Below are positions 59,373-64,000 of a DNA stretch of 64,000 nucleotides, one piece after another (position 1 is the stretch's first letter; each line of letters starts with the position of its first letter). The notes under the pieces are model-generated. The model saw nothing but the letters and a program-made list of their open reading frames with translations. It ran no database searches and was not told the origin of the DNA. Origin of the DNA: Candidatus Hecatella orcuttiae (lineage in GTDB: Archaea; Thermoproteota; Bathyarchaeia; Hecatellales; Hecatellaceae); contig MTLY02000003.1 in assembly GCA_002011035.2 (NCBI GenBank), forward strand, positions 551,194 through 615,193, read 5' to 3'. Both the position numbers and the translations under genes were made by a program.

Positions 59373-62243
59373 TTAGAATGAGGCTTCAGTGTCCCAAAAC
59401 ATCCTCGTTCGGAGGTAGGTTCTCTCCGCCTTCAGGATGGCTGCGTAGAATTTCTCCTCCGAGTCATGAGGCTTGCTTAGGATTCTCACCGCGGTAGCGG
59501 GGCCTATTCCCCGGGCTGAGAGAGCTATCACCGCCTCTTTACCGTAGGTTTGAACTAGGCTGGCGTTTTTCCAAGCGGTATGCCAAAGTTTTTCTTCCTC
59601 GCCGCTGAGCTTTTTCCCCTGCAGTTTCTTCTTCACGGTCTTCAAGGTTTCGCTGTCCTTGGGGTTGAGCACCGCGATGAGGGTTGAGTTGCAGCGGGGG
59701 CATCGAATGGTGGAAGGTAGGCTGGAGACCCGACGGTGGGCTTCCCAGTCTCCCTTGAAGACGCAGAGCAGTTTAACGGTCTTGGAGCCCAGCCGCTCTT
59801 TGAGCATTGGTATGATCTCCCCCTTCTCCACCGCCGGCCTCAGGAGGTCATGGGGGGCTATCTTGTCGAGGAGGGGAAGCGCCAAGGGGGAAGGTTCAGG
59901 GCGGTGGAGCGCTGTTTCCACTTCCACTTCTCCACTCCTGATCTTCGCCAAGACTCTCTGAACAGTTTCCAAGTCGATGTCTTCGAGGAAGATTTCCCGA
60001 AAGGTCTCCTTGTAAACTGGGGTCCCCCGCAGTGCTTTCCGAAGGGCTTGCGCCTGTCTTTGGCGGAACTCCGCTTTCTTGGAGATAACTCCGAACCTCT
60101 TGGCGTTGTTCCAAAGCCTCCACTGGAAGAGGGATGTCTGGTCTAGGATGGTCTCCAAGATTTCAGAGGCCTCCTCTGGACGGAGGCTTCTCAACTCCTC
60201 CTCCACCAAAGAAGGGTCCAAAGCATGGGGGGTGATGAAAGCCATCCGGTAAGGGTCTGACTGCACAGCGACGTCGATTCCCAGTTTAGCCGTGAGGAGG
60301 CCTGCCAGAACCCTGCTTAAACCCCGGTTAGCCCTATCACCGAAGCACCCGTGGATGAGAGTGTAATTTTCAAAAGCTTCCACCACCACCCTCCGGTCGT
60401 GGGGGAGGGGGAATTCCTCCTCCACGTGCCTCTGGATAGCCGTAGCCACCTTGACCTTGGAGGCCTCGTCTAGAGGGTACCCGGAAAGCGGCTCAAGGGG
60501 ATCTCCGCCGTCAAGAACCTTGGCACCTATCTCTCTTCGCAGCCTTCCCACCTCCAAAGCTACGGTGTAAGGGACAGGGATGACTTCTCCTTCCCAGGCA
60601 GGGATGGCTGCTGGGCTGGCTTCTACAGCTTCCACCTCCACCACCCGCCTCTCCTCGTCGACGTGGAGAACCTGCCACGCGGAGCCGTGGAGAATGAACT
60701 GGTTTCCGGGTTTTCCATGTTTGGCTACGAAGTCTTGGTCTAAGCTTCCTATTTTCCTCCTCGCCGCGTAGTCTACCACCGTAAACCGGGATACCTCGGG
60801 GATCATGGAAAGGTTTTCAAAATAATACTGGTGGGAGGAAGGCGGCTTCACCCTGAGTCTGTCCCCGTGCACGCTCAGCTTCCTCTCCTCCTTCAGCTGG
60901 TTTACAGTTTCCATGAAGGCTTCCGGAGGTAGCTGCCTGTAAGGGTAAGCCTTCCGGACGGTGGAATAGGCTTCTTCTAGGGTTAGGGAGCCCTGATCTA
61001 GGGCGAGACCCACCAGCTGATGGGCTAGGACGTCTAGGGCCTCCCGGTGGAGCAGAGGCCTCTCCAACTCTTCAGCCAAAGCCTGTTTTAAGATGACGGC
61101 GGATTCGAGGATGTCGTCGGGCCAAGCGGCCAGAACACATCCCTTAGGCCTCCCGGCTACAGCGTGGCCGCTTCGCCCTATTCGTTGAACAAGCTTCACC
61201 ACTTGCTTCGGAGACTGGTACTGGACCACCATGTCCACGGTTCCGATGTCTATCCCCAGCTCTAGGGAGGAGGTGCAGACAACCACCTTCAGCGCCCCCT
61301 GTTTCATCCGACGCTCCGTCTCCACCCTGACTTCCCGAGATAGTGAACCATGGTGGATGCCCAAGGGAAGCTTGGGGGCTAAAGCCTTCAGCTTGGACCC
61401 CAAAGACTCAGCATGCTCCCGGGTGTTGGTGAAGACCAAAAGGGAGCGATAAGCTTGGGCGAGTTGAAGGATCCTCCTAAGCCTGGCCACCGTGCCCGCG
61501 GAGATGAGCAGCTCAGCGGCAGCCGCCGAGTCCGCCTGGGTTAGGGACGGACTTTCCACCCAAGCCTCCACATCCCTGAAGGCCTCTGCCTTGAGGATTC
61601 GAACCTCTCGCCCCTCTCCTACGAGAAACCGGGCAACCGTTTCAGGCTCCCCGATGGTTGCGGAGAGGCCGATTCTTTGAAAGTCCCGCTGGGTTAGGCT
61701 TGAAAGACGTTCGAGGGCGAGGGAAAGCTGGACGCCTCGCTTGTCGTCGGCCATTTCGTGGATTTCGTCTACCACAACCCATCTCACCGCGGAGAGATGC
61801 CGTCTCATCTTCCGCCCGACTAGGATGGCTTGAAGGGTTTCCGGGGTGGTGATCAGCATGTGAGGAGGTTTCTCAGCCTGAAGCTTTCTAGCCGCCTCCG
61901 GGGTGTCTCCATGCCTCAGGCCGATTTTTATCCCCAAGACATCTCCCACTTCTGGGAGTCTTCGGAAAAGGTCCCGGTTGAGGGAGCGGAGTGGAGTCAC
62001 GTAGAGGGCGGCGATGCCTCGAAGCTGCGTTTCCTGCCTTAGGCGGTGGAGGCTTTCGAAGATGGGCAGCACGGCCGCCTCGGTTTTACCCATCCCCGTG
62101 GGGGCGATGAGGAGGACGTTCTCACCTTGGAGGATAGGCTGGAAAGCCAGCTGCTGGATGAGGGTAGGTTTCTCTATTCCCAGCTTTTCCAAGGCCTTGA
62201 GGAGAGGCTGGGAAAGCTGCTGAAAGAAATTCACCCTAGACAT
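59373..62243 (-). CDS. Lhr-type superfamily 2 DNA helicase
   Basis: 956 aa. Motif I APTGMGKTEAA, motif II DEIHEMADDKRG (DEIH), motif III LSATIGEP, motif V/VI QYQSPKQVVKLVQRIGRSGHAV. The C-terminal half contains the winged-helix and Lhr-core cassette plus an extra domain with the zinc-finger-like CPRCNS. Archaeal Lhr-type helicases unwind DNA:RNA hybrids and branched DNA. Length near 900-950 is usual for this type. Convergent overlap: the FDOR gene starts 33 nt upstream on the same strand. Confidence 0.88.
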   Translation of the reverse strand: MSRVNFFQQLSQPLLKALEKLGIEKPTLIQQLAFQPILQGENVLLIAPTGMGKTEAAVLPIFESLHRLRQETQLRGIAALYVTPLRSLNRDLFRRLPEVGDVLGIKIGLRHGDTPEAARKLQAEKPPHMLITTPETLQAILVGRKMRRHLSAVRWVVVDEIHEMADDKRGVQLSLALERLSSLTQRDFQRIGLSATIGEPETVARFLVGEGREVRILKAEAFRDVEAWVESPSLTQADSAAAAELLISAGTVARLRRILQLAQAYRSLLVFTNTREHAESLGSKLKALAPKLPLGIHHGSLSREVRVETERRMKQGALKVVVCTSSLELGIDIGTVDMVVQYQSPKQVVKLVQRIGRSGHAVAGRPKGCVLAAWPDDILESAVILKQALAEELERPLLHREALDVLAHQLVGLALDQGSLTLEEAYSTVRKAYPYRQLPPEAFMETVNQLKEERKLSVHGDRLRVKPPSSHQYYFENLSMIPEVSRFTVVDYAARRKIGSLDQDFVAKHGKPGNQFILHGSAWQVLHVDEERRVVEVEAVEASPAAIPAWEGEVIPVPYTVALEVGRLRREIGAKVLDGGDPLEPLSGYPLDEASKVKVATAIQRHVEEEFPLPHDRRVVVEAFENYTLIHGCFGDRANRGLSRVLAGLLTAKLGIDVAVQSDPYRMAFITPHALDPSLVEEELRSLRPEEASEILETILDQTSLFQWRLWNNAKRFGVISKKAEFRQRQAQALRKALRGTPVYKETFREIFLEDIDLETVQRVLAKIRSGEVEVETALHRPEPSPLALPLLDKIAPHDLLRPAVEKGEIIPMLKERLGSKTVKLLCVFKGDWEAHRRVSSLPSTIRCPRCNSTLIAVLNPKDSETLKTVKKKLQGKKLSGEEEKLWHTAWKNASLVQTYGKEAVIALSARGIGPATAVRILSKPHDSEEKFYAAILKAERTYLRTRMFWDTEASF

Positions 62244-62275
62244 CCGCCCCTAGGATGGCATGGAGCCAACGAGGT

Positions 62276-62662
62276 TTAACCAGCGGTTGCTTTCAACTCT
62301 AAGAACACTTCACCCTTCCATCTGCGAAGGCTTCTCAGGAAGTCGAATATGTGGTATTTCCTCCGGTAGGCGCTTTGAACCATCCGAATGGTCGCTTCGT
62401 CTTCAACCAATTCGGCTTGGGCTGAGAATTTTAAGCTGTCTACCTCCGCTTGGACTTGAGGGTGGACTCTCACGTTTTTGTACCATTGAGTTTCTCGGGT
62501 GGTACGGAGGAAAAGCCGGCTGTCTAGGCAGATAAACCATACTCTTACAGGTCTGGGCAGGCCTGTTTTTCTCCCTTTCGTTATCAAGCGGAGGGTGAAT
62601 TTGGATCCAGCCCGCTTCAGTCTTTTCCAGATGTCTGAACTTGAAGGCTCCAATCTTAACAT
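62276..62662 (-). CDS. Split-beta-barrel flavin/F420-type protein (nitroreductase/DUF2255-like)
   Basis: 128 aa. FTLRLITKGRKTGLPRPVRVWFICLDSRLFLRTTRETQWYKNVRVHPQVQAEV has the pattern of F420-dependent quinone or nitro reductases (FDOR/DDN-like): R-K-T-G with R-x-x-x-W nearby and N-V-x-x-x-P. In F420-bearing archaea these act as small redox enzymes. Substrate unknown. Upstream of Lhr in the same orientation (32 nt). Confidence 0.7.
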   Translation of the reverse strand: MLRLEPSSSDIWKRLKRAGSKFTLRLITKGRKTGLPRPVRVWFICLDSRLFLRTTRETQWYKNVRVHPQVQAEVDSLKFSAQAELVEDEATIRMVQSAYRRKYHIFDFLRSLRRWKGEVFLELKATAG

Positions 62663-62712
62663 CCTACAGCCTCCCAGCCATATATAGGTAGCTGGGCTGC
62701 CTCTAATCTGGT

Positions 62713-62979
62713 TTAAGGATTCTCCCTCAAAAAACGTCGAAGATATTGGGAGTAAATTTTCAGGTCAGTTTGCTTCAACGTGTCTCTCTGACCTTTACAC
62801 TCCCTTTCCAACGCCTCTATCAACTGGGTGAAAGTTTTTACCTTGGAAAGGAGGTCGTTCAAAAGCCCTCGAAGCCATTCCAAATTTTGAAGGTAGGGAG
62901 TTACCTCGCACAGGGCTTCTAAGGCCCTTTGGCTTAGGGAGGTTTTTTGGCCTGACATCATCGCCTTCATCCACTTCAT
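62713..62979 (-). CDS. Hypothetical small helical protein
   Basis: 88 aa, with no recognised domain. Residues ~20-80 are helical with heptad-like leucines (LQNLEWLRGLLNDLLSKVKTFTQLIEALE), so a coiled coil is likely. The ATG (62979) overlaps the stop of a 37-aa upstream gene in ATGA style, so both are coupled. Function unknown. Confidence 0.5.
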   Translation of the reverse strand: MKWMKAMMSGQKTSLSQRALEALCEVTPYLQNLEWLRGLLNDLLSKVKTFTQLIEALERECKGQRDTLKQTDLKIYSQYLRRFLRENP

Positions 62980-63089
62980 CGAGCTACTTCGTAACTTCCG
63001 AAAAGTCTTAAGAAGATTAAAGCCAGAGCTATGAGGGAGAGAATGAAGACTACAGTTTTAACGATATCGTAGGTTTGGAAGGCTGACAA
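62976..63089 (-). CDS. 37-aa single-helix membrane peptide upstream of the coiled-coil gene
   Basis: TTG at 63089 to TGA at 62978-62976; the product is a short polar start, then one hydrophobic helix (VVFIL-SLIALALIFLRLF) and a polar tail. GGAGGAG lies upstream of the start and the stop overlaps the next ATG by four bases (ATGA), both good signs of translation. Too short for ordinary gene finders. No family recognised; small membrane-anchored partner of the 88-aa protein is inference. Confidence 0.5.
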   Translation of the reverse strand: MSAFQTYDIVKTVVFILSLIALALIFLRLFGSYEVAR

Positions 63090-63240
63090 GCCCTCTTCTC
63101 CTCCAAAAAAGGGTGAAGCTTTTCGTTAAAAATTTTCTGATCCCCAGAAAACCAAGAGTAAACGGCAAATAGGCTTCTTCAGATGTAAAATTACCTTAAC
63201 CTTTATCCGTTTCCACCCTATTTATGGATCGTAGAAAACC

Positions 63241-64000
63241 ATGAATTGGCTCGGCATTCTTTGCGTGGTTCTGCTGGTAGGCGGGTTAGCTTCCACCGCC
63301 CCCTCTCCCTCAGCCTCCGATCTGAAATACTATGCCACCGGCACCATATCCCTGGATAAAGAAGTTTACAGTCCCGAGGACGGAGCAATCTTAACCGTCA
63401 CAGTCGTGGACGCTGACAGAAACCTTGACTCAGGCGCCGTCGACGGCTTCACAGGCACCGAAGCCCCAGGGGTTATCATCCAAGTTACTAGGGACGACGT
63501 CCCCCTCGCCGCCTACGACCCGCCTGTAGCCATTACCATGGCTGAAACCGGGAAAAACACCAACACTTTCCAAGGGAGACATACTCTCTCCTCGGAGGTG
63601 GAGGATGGAGACGTCATCGTTGTGATGTACTTGGACTCGGAGGATGTTTCCGGAGACCCTCGAACCATAACCGCCTACGCCTCGGTGAGAGCCCACACCG
63701 GGGAGCTGGTTTTGGATAAAGCCGAATACCGGATGGGTGAAAGTGTGAAGGTAACGGTCACAGACATCGACTTGGACCTAGACCCGCAGGTCAAAGACAC
63801 CATCGCTGCGGGGACCGTGGGAGCTGAAGGCGTGGTGGATGTTCGGACATCTACAGACCGCACCGGCATGACCATCAGCCTCACCGAGACCGCTGTGGAC
63901 TCCGGGGTTTTTGAAGGAAGCTTCACGCTGGGAACGTTCACCGCCGGTTCCACCATCAAAGCGTCCAAGCATGACACCATAACCGTGAGGTATAACGACG
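63241..64000 (+). CDS. Secreted repeat protein, 3' end beyond the window
   Basis: Frame open from ATG 63241 to the last base (>=253 codons). Starts with a signal-like segment (MNWLGILCVVLLVGGLAST), then two copies of a ~120-residue unit: 'SLDKEVYSPEDGAILTVTVVD' (residues ~36-55) and 'VLDKAEYRMGESVKVTVTD' (~157-175). Each is followed by an acidic stretch and a V-x-E-T-x-x-x-S/T-x-x-F-x-G motif. Such units are common in archaeal extracellular or surface-layer proteins. A single upstream TTTATCC promoter-like stretch lies near 63202. Function cannot be given from this part. Confidence 0.65.
   Translation, partial: MNWLGILCVVLLVGGLASTAPSPSASDLKYYATGTISLDKEVYSPEDGAILTVTVVDADRNLDSGAVDGFTGTEAPGVIIQVTRDDVPLAAYDPPVAITMAETGKNTNTFQGRHTLSSEVEDGDVIVVMYLDSEDVSGDPRTITAYASVRAHTGELVLDKAEYRMGESVKVTVTDIDLDLDPQVKDTIAAGTVGAEGVVDVRTSTDRTGMTISLTETAVDSGVFEGSFTLGTFTAGSTIKASKHDTITVRYND

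Noticed and set aside
1-64000. CRISPR array, rRNA operon or IS element
   Set aside because: No regularly spaced repeats, no conserved rRNA segments and no transposase-like ORFs or terminal inverted repeats were seen by eye.

Overview
This window reads as chromosomal DNA of an anaerobic, probably acetogenic or otherwise Wood-Ljungdahl-using archaeon. The main evidence is a set of archaeal C1 enzymes (formylmethanofuran dehydrogenase, Ftr, Mch, Mtd, the archaeal CdhC/D/E acetyl-CoA synthase subunits), archaeal SSB and Lhr-type proteins, A/T-rich TATA-like promoters, short leaders and an interrupted tRNA gene. A Bathyarchaeia-like lineage is my best guess (tetrahydromethanopterin pathway with a MetF-type reductase instead of Mer). 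That placement is an inference. No rRNA, IS element or CRISPR array is visible.

Layout. 0-7 kb: housekeeping and small genes (PIN toxin tail, multi-zinc-ribbon protein, prepilin peptidase, interrupted tRNA, a glycosidase-like gene broken by an in-frame TGA, ferritin-like protein, SSB, BASS transporter). 7.1-14.7 kb: a ten-gene minus-strand operon for an Mbh/Mrp-type cation antiporter module (MrpE, F, G, MbhD, MbhE, MrpB, C, D) followed by NuoL-like and NuoM-like subunits, with no electron-input subunits beside it. 14.9-22.1 kb: mtd-fwdD-fwdB-fwdA-[fwdC::mch] on minus and ftr divergent on plus, the methyl branch from CO2 to methylene-H4MPT; fwdC and mch are fused into one ORF. 22.2-31.7 kb: a MetF-like reductase, then an operon running arsR-cdhC-cdhD-cdhE-ferredoxin-AOR-cooT-cooC-cooC, the acetyl-CoA synthase half of the carbonyl branch. 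The CODH catalytic subunits (cdhA/cdhB) are not in the window. 31.9-37.9 kb: homocitrate-synthase-family enzyme, MoaE, thiamine-binding protein, RNA m5C methyltransferase, OPRT-like regulator, DNA polymerase IV.

37.9-59.1 kb is an accessory catabolic region: MDR dehydrogenase, threonine-synthase-like enzyme, class III aminotransferase, M20 amidohydrolase, DUF362 protein, a three-subunit molybdenum hydroxylase, a polyamine-type ABC importer with a Tat-like lipid/membrane-anchored binding protein, then a corrinoid protein and two MtmB-family methyltransferases. These end with a second aldehyde:ferredoxin oxidoreductase plus ferredoxin. Both MtmB homologues have ordinary sense codons (Ile and Leu, residue 200 in both) at the position where methanogen MtmB carries pyrrolysine. 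I regard this as the most interesting system in the window: a candidate pyrrolysine-free methylamine-like demethylation route that could feed methyl groups into the Wood-Ljungdahl genes upstream. 59.4-64 kb: Lhr helicase, an F420-type split-barrel protein, two tiny translationally coupled genes and the start of a secreted repeat protein cut by the window edge.

How it fits together: Fwd/Ftr/Mch/Mtd/MetF carry C1 units from CO2 (or, run in reverse, from methyl groups) and CdhCDE joins methyl, CO and CoA. Ferredoxin-linked AORs and the antiporter module would connect redox to ion gradients. MoaE fits the heavy use of pterin cofactors by Fwd, two AORs and the Mo hydroxylase.
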